Shown: piece by piece, positions 23,001-31,927 of the stretch
Layout: every line of letters starts with the position of its first letter
How positions within the stretch are numbered: position 1 is the first letter of the stretch
Assembly: GCF_000005505.3 (NCBI RefSeq)
Contig: NC_016134.3
Location: 31,868,150-31,932,149 of the forward strand
Direction of reading: 5' to 3'
Length of the DNA stretch: 64,000 nt
Source: Brachypodium distachyon
Lineage: Eukaryota > Streptophyta > Magnoliopsida > Poales > Poaceae
Notes under the pieces: generated by a model
The model's input: the letters and a program-made list of their open reading frames with translations, nothing else
Databases searched by the model: none
What the model was told of the DNA's origin: nothing
Program-made: the position numbers and the translations under genes

Positions 23001-23597
23001 GAACTCCTCGGGGTCTTGCACCCGGACCCAGCACCAGTCGCCCTGCCACTCCTTTTCGATCTTCTTCTCCGACCGGACGATGAACTCGGATTTCATCCGG
23101 TCGCGGGCGCGGAACACCACCCTCGACGACATCGCATTCGCGTTGTCGATCCGGGGGTAGAAGTAATGCCGGAACAGTGCCACTGACGGCATTACCCCGA
23201 CGAATGCTTCGCAAAGAAACTGGAAGGTGGCTAGGAGGTAGAGAGATGTGGGGTGGAGTTGCGCCACCCGCAACTGGTATGACTCCATAAGCGTGTGGAG
23301 GAACAGTGAGAATGGCGGCACCAGCCTAGTGAGGATGAAGCGCCCGAACACCCGGAAGTCGTTTTCCTAGTGGTCGGTGCCCGCGGGGAAGATCAGAGTC
23401 TCCCCGTGCTCATTGAACCCGGAGGCGACGGCGTGCCGGATCTTGGCCAGCGCCTCGCCGTTGTAGCCGGGCCGATAGAAGGTGAGCGTGGCCCTCATCG
23501 CCCGCTTTTTCTGGTCCTTGTCGGCGGCGGCCTTGGCGGCCGCCTCGCTCTTGCCGGCTGTCGGTTTCTTTCCCTTCCTTGTGGTGGGGGGCGCCAT
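20069..23597 (-). pseudogene. Antisense gene of element A (gypsy-type putative transposase family)
   Basis: A minus-strand gene convergent with gag-pol. It starts MAPPTTRKGKK at 23597. TAG at 23369-23367 interrupts it, where B has CAG. Then follow VPPFSLFLHTLMESYQLRVA and FLCEAFVGVMPS, the conserved block of the plant family called putative gypsy-type transposase (PF04195), known in antisense genes of Tat elements. An Ala/Pro-rich linker follows. After an intron (21856-21780) come GDTPPAASFLETPARTEEE and a third segment beginning near 21210 (DQQLDFVTSFNEVREHHE). That last segment is a long coiled coil rich in E/L/R (to about 20600), with an acidic tail. Its role is unknown in the family; the transposase label is historical. 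Confidence 0.75.
21780..21856 (-). other. Spliceosomal intron in the antisense gene
   Basis: 77 bp with donor ACAG|GTATAA and acceptor TTTTCGTAG|GCGAC on the minus strand. Removing it joins the frame ending …VVPATG to GDTPPAAS in phase 1, restoring an open frame that unspliced RNA lacks. A splice-competent antisense gene implies it evolved to be transcribed from this strand. Confidence 0.65.
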
Positions 23598-23704
23598 GGG
23601 GAGCGGAGGCAGGGGCTAGCAGAGCTTTTGGGCGCAAGAGGCGAAGAAGATGGAAGGCGAAGGCTGGGGAGCAAAGTGTTTTCCCCTCTGTGCAACAATA
23701 AAAG

Positions 23705-23712
23705 CTTTATAG
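23705..23712 (-). promoter_or_regulatory. TATA box of the antisense gene
   Basis: CTATAAAG on the minus strand, about 110 bp upstream of the MAPPTTRKGKK start codon. Element B has CATAAAG at the matching place upstream of its antisense start. Confidence 0.5.
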
Positions 23713-23987
23713 CACCCTGCCGTTTCGTAATGGCCGGTTCCGCACCCTATGGGCGTGCTGGGGTAATTGCTAATCAAAGGATAATGCGGAGAGTGGCCTT
23801 AACTTCCCTTTTTAAGGGGGAGGTTACGGCGGAAATCACGCGCCCACCACTCCGTCCGTAACGGCGAGGTACTGGGGATGGCGAAGAGACGCCGGCCCGA
23901 GGCGAGTCGGGACCCACGCGCCGGTTGGGGCGTAGCCCGGCAACCGACCAGGGAAAAGTTCGCCCGGGAACCGGTGTTGCCGGCCCA

Positions 23988-24001
23988 CGCCCGGGGGCTA
24001 C
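23988..24001 (+). promoter_or_regulatory. Polypurine-tract region of element A
   Basis: GCCCGGGGGCTAC directly precedes the 3' LTR, as in element B (49427-49439). This is the expected plus-strand priming site, although it is G-rich rather than purely purine. Confidence 0.55.
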
Positions 24002-24903
24002 TGTCTCACCAGTGGCACCCGGGGTACTACCGTTGCAGGACGCGTGGGTCGCACCGCTAAGTTCCCGGGAGGATCTCACCCCGGGCGGCAACCTATAGGC
24101 TGCCCGGCAAGTTACCAGCCCGGAAGGGCTAGCGGGGCTTCGGGGAATATTACCGCCTGGGCACCTCCCGGGAAGGCACTTCCGGGAGGAGGTGTTTCCG
24201 AGCGCAGGTTCCCGCCGTGAGGGCGGGGCCAAGCAAGCAGGGCAACAACGCCACGTGGGCGCGCGACGGACGCCCAGTGCGCAGTTGCGCCAGGGCAAGG
24301 AGTGAGGCGCACGGCGCATTTAATGAGCCGACAAAAGGGGCGTTATCCGTCTAGTCGGACGAACAGTGGCTGTCCAGTCCTATTTTTTAGGGCCTAGACC
24401 CCTAGCCGCAGGGTTGGCGTCCATGCATGCATGCCAGCGCACCAGGGAGGAGCTACCCAAACTGATTGCTCGCCACTTGTAAATCATGCACCGTGGCACC
24501 TGTGGTATCCCTTGGCTATAAAAGGAGGACCCCTGCCAACGGTCAAAGGGCTTTTTCCAGTTGGAGCATTCAGCGAACAAGCAGTTCCCCGCAAGTAGTA
24601 GCCAAAAGTGGCAAAGAGCACTTAGCCAAAAAGTGACCACCCGAGGGTTTCCCTCGGCAATTTGTAAACCTTCTGTTTCACAGTAATACAAGTTCAGACA
24701 AGCAGGACGTAGGGTTTTACACCGCAAGGTGGCCCGAACCTGGGTATAGATTGCGTCCATGTGCCTTCGATAGCGTTCCCGACGCGTTCTCACGTTTTGT
24801 ATTGGCCCCGCCGGCGATCGCTAGAGCGATCCCCGTAGCCCACTGCCGAACCAAGAAAGGGGGTGCCCATGCACCCCCGGGGCCGGAGCCCCGCGCGGCC
24901 ACA
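24002..24903 (+). repeat. 3' LTR of element A
   Basis: 902 bp from TGTCTCACCAGTGGCACC to …GCGGCCACA; TATAAAAG at 24517-24524. It pairs with the 5' LTR 11281-12180 and is followed by the ACCAA duplication. Confidence 0.92.
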
Positions 24904-25311
24904 ACCAAAATACCGCAAATGATATATTACCAATGCTCTCTCCAGTACATAATTCATCATGTCAACAGCACCAAAATATATAAAAGCTAATATAGGAAAT
25001 TCGTCCAAATAACCAAGTGCACCGCTTAGAAGTCTCAATTTCTCGATTATTTGATACCTGATCTTCCACTTGCGGAGATGATTGGTTACTTGGGTGGTTG
25101 TCACATCATAACCGACGAGTTGGGTCAAAACTTTTGCTGTTTGTGCAATATGGATCTCTTTGAATCCTTTGTCGGTCTTCACACCTTTCGCTGCTATGTC
25201 GGCGAGACATCGCATCATGCATGCTGACATGAGAGGGGACCAAATCATAACCTTCGTAGCCTTCTTTTTTGTAGCACCTACATCCGGAACTTCGTGCTCA
25301 ATTTCAGCCAT
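24904..25311 (-). pseudogene. Harbinger Myb/SANT-like protein, split by Gypsy A
   Basis: The second gene of PIF/Harbinger elements, a DNA-binding partner that helps the transposase reach the nucleus and the element ends (established for the superfamily). The start is MAEIEHEVPDVGATKKKATK at 25311; a trihelix-like segment follows (WSPLMSACMMRCLADIAAKG, then VTTTQVTNHLRKWKIRYQII). The frame runs into LTR A at 24903; its remainder lies at 11280 and below, left of element A. The protein is therefore broken by the retrotransposon. Confidence 0.75.
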
Positions 25312-25329
25312 CTACACCAAAATAGTTCC

Positions 25330-25745
25330 ATCAATAAAAGACATATTTCAGCAGCAATAATATCATGTTTTGCAGCAATAAAAGACATTCCAGCAGCAAA
25401 CAAGTAATTCCAGCACTAAAGTAACACATTTCAGCACTAAAAAAGTATTTCCAGCACTAAAGTAACACATTTCAGCACCATATTGTTATATTACAGCAAG
25501 TTCCAGCACTAAAGTTACACATTACAACACCAAAAAAGCATATTTCAGCAATAAACAAGTAATTCCAGCACTAAAGTAACACATTACAGCACCAAAAAGC
25601 ATATTCCAGCAATAAACAAGTAATTCCAGCACCATATTGTTATATTACAGCAAGTTCCAGCACTAAAGTAACACATTACAGCACACAAATGAGTTATTCC
25701 AGCACCATATTGTTATAATACAGCAAGTTCCAGCAAGTTGTACAA
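25330..25745. repeat. CAGCA-rich tandem repeat between the two Harbinger genes
   Basis: Over about 400 bp the words TTCCAGCACTAAAGTAACAC, CAGCACCATATTGTTATATT and CAGCAATAAACAAGTAATT recur in shuffled order. A CAGCA core recurs about every 16-25 bp. The repeats separate the Myb-like gene from the transposase gene. They are AT-rich and non-coding. A slippage-grown intergenic repeat is most likely; transposase binding sites are possible. Confidence 0.7.
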
Positions 25746-25751
25746 CATGAT

Positions 25752-26972
25752 ACATCAAATGAGTGCTGCCCCCCTATTCGCCCACATCGCTTGTGCAAAT
25801 TCATCCCTCTTTGCTTTCCAAGTTTGATTATCGTAAGCAATGTCGTGGTGCTCTTCATCGATGGGTTCGGGTTCCCATGTCTCCACCGGTGGGAAATATT
25901 CATCTTCCCCAAATTGAAGGATCCAATTATGAAGAATGGCACAAACTATTACTACTTTTACTTGGGTCTTGTAAGGATGGAATGGCTTATTGTACACAAA
26001 CTTCCACCGGTTCTTATACGCGGCAAAAGCTCTTTCAATTGTTATCCTTAAAAAAGAGTGTCTCAAGTTGAACAATTCTTTGTAATTTTCAGGATGATTC
26101 CCTGCACCATACTCCTTCAAGTGGTACCTTGTCCTACGATATGGTGGAAGGAAACCCGGTCTCACGGCATACCTGGCATCAACAAGATAGAATTTTCCTA
26201 CGAAATTCCAACTATTAGGTACATCAAAAGCTATTGAGAAATATGTGGCTGGTAGGTTTAAATTATTACCCGGAGGAAGTGACAACCCATCATCCCTCTG
26301 CACGGCATCCGCAAGTATGAGGGCATCATGGGCTGACCCCTCCCAACCAGCAAGTACATAGATAAACTTTAAATCAAAGTCTACCGCAGTCATAACATTT
26401 TGGGTAGTACCATCTTTTCTACCCCTAAAGGCGGCCGAGATTTTTGCTAGGACTCCAGCCATGACATGTGTTCCATCAATTGCTTCAATACAATCCTAGT
26501 TCATAAATATGTAAGTATGAAGAGCAGAGGGAGGACGAGATAAATATATAGAGTTTTGCAAATAAAAGTAGGTTACCTTGAAGTAAGGATTGAAGCGGGT
26601 GTTCTCCTGAATTTTAGGGTGTATATTAGTGGAGGGAGGACGGATCATCTCACCTCACAACTCTCCAACAGCATACAACACAGCCTTAAAATACCTACTT
26701 ATTACTTCAATAGATCTTCTAAAAATCGATTGAAGAGCTCGAAACCTTGTGTTGTGGCCAACTCTCAGGAGAAACATGGCTACTTGTTCCTCAATGGAAG
26801 TATGGATACTATCTTTCAATAATTCTCTCTCCCTAAACAAATTGCATAAGCGAAAAAAGGGAGCTCTTTTCATTCTTAGCTGATTTGAGCAATTTGTGTC
26901 GGTAGAATGATAGATATATCTCAAGTTAGATTCCCTAGCTATATCCATATCAATCCTATGACCTAATAACAT
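25752..26972 (-). pseudogene. PIF/Harbinger DDE transposase, nearly intact
   Basis: Cuts and pastes the element at TWA targets. Exon 1 (about 26972-26577) holds the helix-turn-helix side (REL-type FRERELLKDS, then FRALQSIFRRS and RFNPYFK). An 81-bp intron (26576-26496, GTAACC…ACTAG) follows. Exon 2 opens with DCIEAIDGTHV, and the catalytic Asp residues are in IDGTHV and LVDARYA. The catalytic Glu is in RITIERAFAAYKNRWK. One in-frame TGA at 26657-26655, in the place of an Arg (ELRGEM), and a frameshift near 26975 break the gene. The DDE triad itself is intact. The intron position between YFK and DCIEA is usual for this family. Confidence 0.87.
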
Positions 26973-27679
26973 CGGAGTTTGGTTTCTAGCTCTCCTTGAG
27001 ATAAAAAATCATGTAAGCTCCCAATGCAGCTGCAAGGCCGGCTGCTTTCATGATTAGTTGATGACGTTTTTTGCCAAATCATCCATCTAAAGAAACCAAA
27101 ACAAATTATTTTCACACAATGGAATGAAACAAACATGACATAGCAAATATTCATTATCATCCATACAATTGCATAGAATAAAACCCTACTGTCCACATCA
27201 TTAAAATCTGAACAAATCACTTGTAATCCACACAGATTATTGCAAAGAAACAGAGGGAGATAACACAGCTATTATAATACCTCAGATGCATGCGTGGATG
27301 CCGTGCAGAGGGACAGTGAGGACGGCGGGACGGCGTGCGTCGAACGAGGCGAGGACCCGTTGCGGCGACGGGATTTGGGGGTGGGAGGAGTGGCGGCTGG
27401 GTCGGGTGGGGAGGCGCAGGTGGTGGAAAGGAATTCGAGGATGGAGGGGTGCGCGAGGTGTCCTAGCGCGGGGCTGAGCGAGATATTTTTTTGGGTTCAA
27501 CTCAGCCAGGCTCACATGCGAAGCTCGTTTTCTGCTTCACAACCGGCCCAGGCTGAGGGCTCTTTTTTGTATTAGGTGGGCTTAGCCCTGCGTGGCCACC
27601 CGACCTAACAAACACGCTCTCAGGTGGTAAAAGTGGGACGAGGAGAGATTTTCTGGGTTTGCTCAGTCCACCAAACACA
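26973..27679 (-). other. Harbinger leader region
   Basis: The upstream part of the minus-strand transposase gene up to the right terminal repeat. A short frame beginning MKAAGLAAALGAYM near 27060 may be the ancestral N-terminus, broken by stops. The GC-rich block 27290-27480 resembles a first exon or leader; no conserved motif was recognised. Confidence 0.4.
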
Positions 27680-27682
27680 CCC

Positions 27683-27718
27683 TAAGTGGAGGGGAAGTTG
27701 CTCTTGTTCTGTGGAACA
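27683..27718 (+). pseudogene. Alpha-galactosidase exon, continuation after Harbinger
   Basis: Joined across the TAA duplication to 10943-10961, the frame reads VRAGQLSGGEVALVLWN, the plant alpha-galactosidase C-terminal beta-domain signature (AGPLSG…VLWN). The match ends at about 27716, where Copia sequence begins on the other strand. Confidence 0.8.
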
Positions 27719-28730
27719 GCATCAAGATGTCCACTCCTATGATCATGCATATACCTGCTGACAACACTTACAGCATATGTAATGTCTGGTCTTGTATGGC
27801 ACAGATATAGAAGTTGACCAACCAGTTGTTGATATATTTCTCGGTCAACAGGCTCACCTAGCTGAGCAGCCAATTTATGATTTTGCTCAATTGGAGTTGG
27901 AGTTGTCCGACATCCAAGCATTCCCATACCACTCAGAAGATCTAAAGTATACTTTCTGTAAGACAAAGCAATTCCCTTCTTTGACCTGGCAACTTCTATA
28001 CCAAGAAAGTATTTTAGCCGACCAAGATCTTTAACTTCAAATGCCTCACCTAGACATTTCTTTAATCTTGCTATCTCCTGCTCATTATCTCCTGTAATTA
28101 TGATATCATCAACATAGACAGCAAGGGCAATGATATATTGTTCGGAGTGCTTATAAAACACTGTGTGATCACCATTACATTGTCCATACCCCATGCTGCA
28201 TACAGCCTTTCTAAACCTGTCGAACCAGGCCCTCGGTGATTGCTTTAAACCGTAGAGGGATTTCTTCAGCCGACATACCTTTCCTGCAACCCAGGTGGGA
28301 TCTCCATGTACACCTCCTCTTGTAAGTCACCATGTAGGAAGGCATTCTTAACATCAAGTTGATGTAGTGGCCAACCAAAATTAGTAGCACAAGATATTAG
28401 AATCCTCACAGTATTCATTTTTGCCACCGGTGCTAATGTCTCATCATAATCAATGCCATAAGTTTGACTATACCCTCTGGTCACTAGTCTAGCCTTGTAT
28501 CCTTCAATTTTTCATTCAGGATTCTGCTTTACCGTATAGATCCACTTACAACTAACTGCCTTCTTTCCCTTTGGAAGATATGCTAGCTCCCAGGTTTTAT
28601 TCTTCCTTAGAGCCTCTAATTCCTCCATGATGGCTTCCCTCCATCTTGGGTCTTGTTTTGCTTCTTTCCAGTCTTTTGGTATTGTAGCAATTTGAGGTGA
28701 TGCAACAAAAGCTTTATATGATGAAGACAA
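27716..28730 (-). pseudogene. Copia element: reverse transcriptase
   Basis: Minus-strand RT of a Ty1/Copia element: WKEAKQDPRWREAIMEELEA, then [36 protein letters not shown] and [18 protein letters not shown]. The catalytic YVDDIIITGD follows at about 28110-28080, then KYTLDLLSGMGMLGC and RPDITYAVSVVSRYMHDHRS. Stop codons occur at about 28512 and 28266, with a frameshift before YVDD. Homology ends at GHLDAV; RNase H and the 3' LTR are missing where the frame meets alpha-galactosidase sequence. Confidence 0.88.
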
Positions 28731-30467
28731 CGCTTCATATGAAACATAGTTACTTATGTCATGCTTAGTCCTTGTTTTTCTTTCCTCAAGGCAACCGGCA
28801 AGTCCATGCTAGTACTTGTGTCATCTGAAGTTTGGCCTCCTCCAAATGAGATCTCGGGCTCTTGATTTTTTTCATGCTGCTCCCCCTTGAAGCTGATTTC
28901 CTTCTCCTTGCTCCCCTGCACCTGTTCTTCCATAGACCTTTTCCTTCTTGTGTACACTTGGAGGTTATTCTCTTGATTCGGTCTTGGCCATCTCTCGGCA
29001 TTTGGTAATTCAATTTCCTCAACATCTACTGGTATGGATCCCACTATTGGCATTCTTTGTTGTTCTTCTTCCCTAGCATTGGATGTATTCTCCCCCTCTT
29101 GACAATCCTCTATGCACTTGGGAGGGTCAAGATCTTCAAATAAGGCACTGAGATCTGTCTTCTCCCCATAAAAGGCTCGGCCTCTCGGAAGGTAACATCC
29201 ATGCTTACAAATCTTCGCTGTTCAGCGGGACTCCAACATTTGTAACCTCTTTGTCCTGCGGGGTAACCAATGAAGATACATTTAAGTGCTCTTGGATCCA
29301 GTTTTCCAACTGATGGTCTATGATTTCTAACAAAACAAGTGCATCCAAATAACTTTGGGGGAACCAGGAATATGTTTTCCCCTAGTAGCATCTCACACGG
29401 AGACTTCATGCCAATCACCCTTGAAGGCATACGGTTGATCAGGTATGTTGCAGTCATTACAGCTTCGCTCCATAAAAACTTGGGAACATTCATGGTGTAC
29501 ATGAGTGACCGAGCCACTAACAGAATGTGTCGATTCTTCCTTTCTGCAACTTCATTCTGTGGGGGGGTATAAGGTCAAGAGGTCTAATGTTGTATACCTT
29601 GAGATGACAAGAAGCCACGAATTGATGGTTCACATATTCAGCATCATTATCAGTGCTTATCATCTGTACCTGCACGCTAAATTGTTTTTTCACAAAGGCA
29701 TAAAAATCCTGAAAACATTTAAACACCTCATCCGTCATACGAGTGTGGCAGGCAATGAATGTCACAAAATATTTCATACCACTGACAGGGACAACAAGAC
29801 ATGTCCACACATCTGAATGAATCAACATAAACGGGGATATACTTCTAAGCCCCTTACTCGCATAGGAAGTTTTCGTCTGTTCTGCATACGCACATGCATC
29901 ACACTTGAGTTTTCTCTTGTCCACCCCACACATTACACCAGGAAACACCTCATACATCTTATCAAAAGCCATATTCCCCATCCGACAGTGATGGATCATT
30001 GACGTTGTTTCCTTTTCACCTAGTATTGCAGCTAGTACTAAACTTGCGCTAGTGCTGGGCATCTCACGGTCCATATACCACAATCCTTTACGCCCGGTTC
30101 CTGACCGAAGCTTCCTTCCAATCATCATCTCCTGAATCAAACACATCTTCTTATCAAGAATTATTCGACAATCTAGTTGATCAATCAAAGCACTCAAAGA
30201 CACCAAATTTACAGGGAAGGCTGGAACATGTAAAACCGATGATAACTTAATGACAGGAGTGCACTGAACAGTTCCAAGTCCCTTTATAGGTTGAGAGGTG
30301 CCATCAGCGATTTGAATTGTTTCATTGTGTGTAGGTGGATGCTGAATGTATGATTCAAACTCCTTTGAGTTACCCGTGACATGTTTGGATGCTCCAGAAT
30401 CAAGTATCCAATCTGGGCATGATTTGTGTGTGAATATGGATGCATTTGCAACATTACCTTCATCCAT
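28731..30467 (-). pseudogene. Copia element: protease and integrase
   Basis: Minus strand. The protease signature DWILDSGASKHVTGN is near 30410. The GAG-pre-integrase zinc finger has H-H-C-C (HHCRMGNMAF…KCDACAYAEQ). The integrase core shows D in HSDVWTCL and D in ISTDNDAEYVN; a frame break near 29517-29560 follows. The distal part (MARSLMYTMNVPKFLWSEAV, TYLINRMPSR, FGCTCFVRNHRPSVGKLDPR, CIFIGYPAGQRGYKCW) is open at 29517-29110. A stop-containing linker rich in charged residues (28754-29053) leads to RT. Confidence 0.85.
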
Positions 30468-30679
30468 GTAGGCAAAGTGAGTGAAGTTCCCAAAGTTGTT
30501 GTCCTCGTTTTTCCTCTTTGACTCCCCTTGAGAAGCACTTGATGTTCCTTCTTCTGGAGCTGCAAGATTTGCTTTAGAACACCAACATGGACGAAGCCAC
30601 TAGAATAGCCCCTGCCTCTGCCTCTATAGGATCCACCTCTGCTAGGGCCTTTCCCCCTTCCACGCATTTCTCTGCGTGG

Positions 30680-31212
30680 TTATGGACAATAGTGACTTAG
30701 GTGGCCTATCTGTCCACAATTATAACACTCCCTTGTCTCCTTACGTTCTGCTGCAATGAAGGCTGAACGGGACGGAGTTGCTTCTCCATCCTTCTTTAAC
30801 TTCAACCTTACCTCCTCCTGGGCCATCACTGGGAGTGCTGGTTGGTGGAACAATCCAGCACACCTTCCTTCAAACTCAGAATTGAGCCCCTTCAAAAACT
30901 TCATTACTCTCCTTCGATCTATCCATTTCTTAGCAGCAGCAACACACTCTGAATGTGACAACTCTAGAGGATCATAGTGATCCAAATCAGCCCACAAGTA
31001 TTGTATTTCTGCCACATACTCGATCACTGACTTATCCCCCTACTTCAACTCATTTATTCTATCTTCAATTTGTGCCATAAGCATCACATTCCCTTTCCCA
31101 GAATACATTGTTTCTAATGTTTTCCATACCTCCTCTCAGATATCCACCAATGAGTACCCCATGGCCGCCACCTCTTCCATTTCCACCATCAGCAACCTGT
31201 GCTCTGATACCA
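30680..31212 (-). pseudogene. Copia element: gag and primer binding site
   Basis: A gag fragment with a UBN2-type segment (EIQYLWADLDHYDPLEL, VMKFLKGLNSEFEG) and a zinc knuckle CYNCGQIGHLSHYC near 30700. Upstream frames are broken. The minus-strand primer site TGGTATCAGAGC (31212-31201) matches the initiator-methionine tRNA 3' end used by most plant Copia elements. Confidence 0.85.
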
Positions 31213-31345
31213 TGAAGTGACGGCTGGGAGGTGTGGAACTCTCTCTCTCTATTAGTTAGGGCTCCCAGAAAGGAGCCAACAGTTATACACTAAGTTAGGG
31301 TTCGCAGAAATGGGCCTCTTGGGCCAAGGCAGCCACATGGGCCAG

Positions 31346-31381
<36 letters not shown>

Positions 31382-31405
31382 TACAGCCAACAGGTTACAT
31401 CATCA
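31213..31405 (-). mobile_element. Copia 5' LTR with CA microsatellite
   Basis: About 190 bp ending next to the primer site. The outer end lies at 31399-31405 (minus TGATGATGTAACC or TGTAACC), where alpha-galactosidase coding resumes. A (CA) run of about 15 units occupies 31350-31378. No matching 3' LTR is present in the window, so no target duplication can be shown. Confidence 0.6.
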
Positions 31406-31474
31406 GTACAAGGAGAACTGAAGAAAAAAGTAGATTTTCATGCTTGTAAGATGTATGTGTTGACCCCAAAATAG
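31403..31474 (+). pseudogene. Alpha-galactosidase C-terminal coding end
   Basis: The plus-strand frame reads SVQGELKKKVDFHACKMYVL-TPK and stops at TAG 31472-31474. The ending HxCKMYVLTP is the characteristic C-terminus of plant GH27 alpha-galactosidases. It is the last piece of the gene whose WNSWNHF exon is at 9009, more than 22 kb upstream, with Harbinger, Gypsy A and Copia in between. Confidence 0.85.
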
Positions 31475-31927
31475 AACAGGATTCTCAGCATTACATATTA
31501 TTATGCAAATGAAACACATGGTTGTAATACATCTCTATAAGTAGCATGTGACCAGAAAACAAAGCTTCAACTACAGAAAAAATCCTCTTTGTATTTCTAA
31601 TATCTACCAAATATTGTTCAGCCTGACAGAACAGGTCTCAGAAATATTTGCAAGTTCCAACTTACACAAGCACTAAGTTACAGTAGGATGCCTTTGCAAC
31701 ACAAATTCAAGCATCAGAGAACATACCTACATCAGTTCCGGCGTCCCTAGGATGGCCTCTTCAACATGCCACCTCACCAATACCATATCTACCAACTCAT
31801 TTTGCATTTTTGCTTCCTCTGAACAGACAATATATATGATTATGATACAGTGGGTGGACCAAATTTCTGTACTTCTATTGGAATATAGTCTCTTTGGACA
31901 TGTGGTATCCTTATGCACAGTAGCACA
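31475..31927. other. Spacer between convergent genes
   Basis: About 450 bp between the alpha-galactosidase stop and the kinase stop. AT-rich, with no conserved frame. It should hold the 3' untranslated regions of both. Confidence 0.5.

Larger units (their letters stand above)
11281..24903 (+). mobile_element. Full-length Tat-lineage Ty3/Gypsy retrotransposon A
   Basis: A complete 13.6-kb insertion with two LTRs (11281-12180 and 24002-24903), TG…CA ends, and the perfect 5-bp duplication ACCAA (11276-11280 and 24904-24908). Order on the plus strand: LTR, primer binding site, gag, protease, RT-RNase H, second RNase H, integrase, a long 3' region, polypurine tract, LTR. A convergent antisense gene (20069-23597) lies in the 3' region. 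The second RNase H and the antisense gene are hallmarks of the Tat lineage. By eye the first 285 bp of the two LTRs differ at roughly 19 positions, so the insertion is not recent. Internal stops and frameshifts make it non-autonomous. Confidence 0.93.
10962..27682 (-). mobile_element. PIF/Harbinger DNA transposon, interrupted by Gypsy A
   Basis: Ends share the perfect 12-bp inverted repeat GGGTGTGTTTGG. The element is flanked by the duplication TAA (10959-10961 and 27683-27685). Joining the flanks restores an open alpha-galactosidase exon, independent proof of the insertion point. Without the Gypsy A insertion the element is about 3.1 kb. It has the two genes expected of the superfamily, both minus-strand: a Myb/SANT-like protein (to 25311) and a DDE transposase (25752-26972). 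TGTTTGG words recur near the left end (about 10968, 11049, 11098, 11140), as subterminal repeats often do. Confidence 0.9.

Noticed and set aside
25330..25745. CRISPR-like spaced repeats
   Set aside because: Plant transposon context, variable unit length, no constant spacer, no cas genes.
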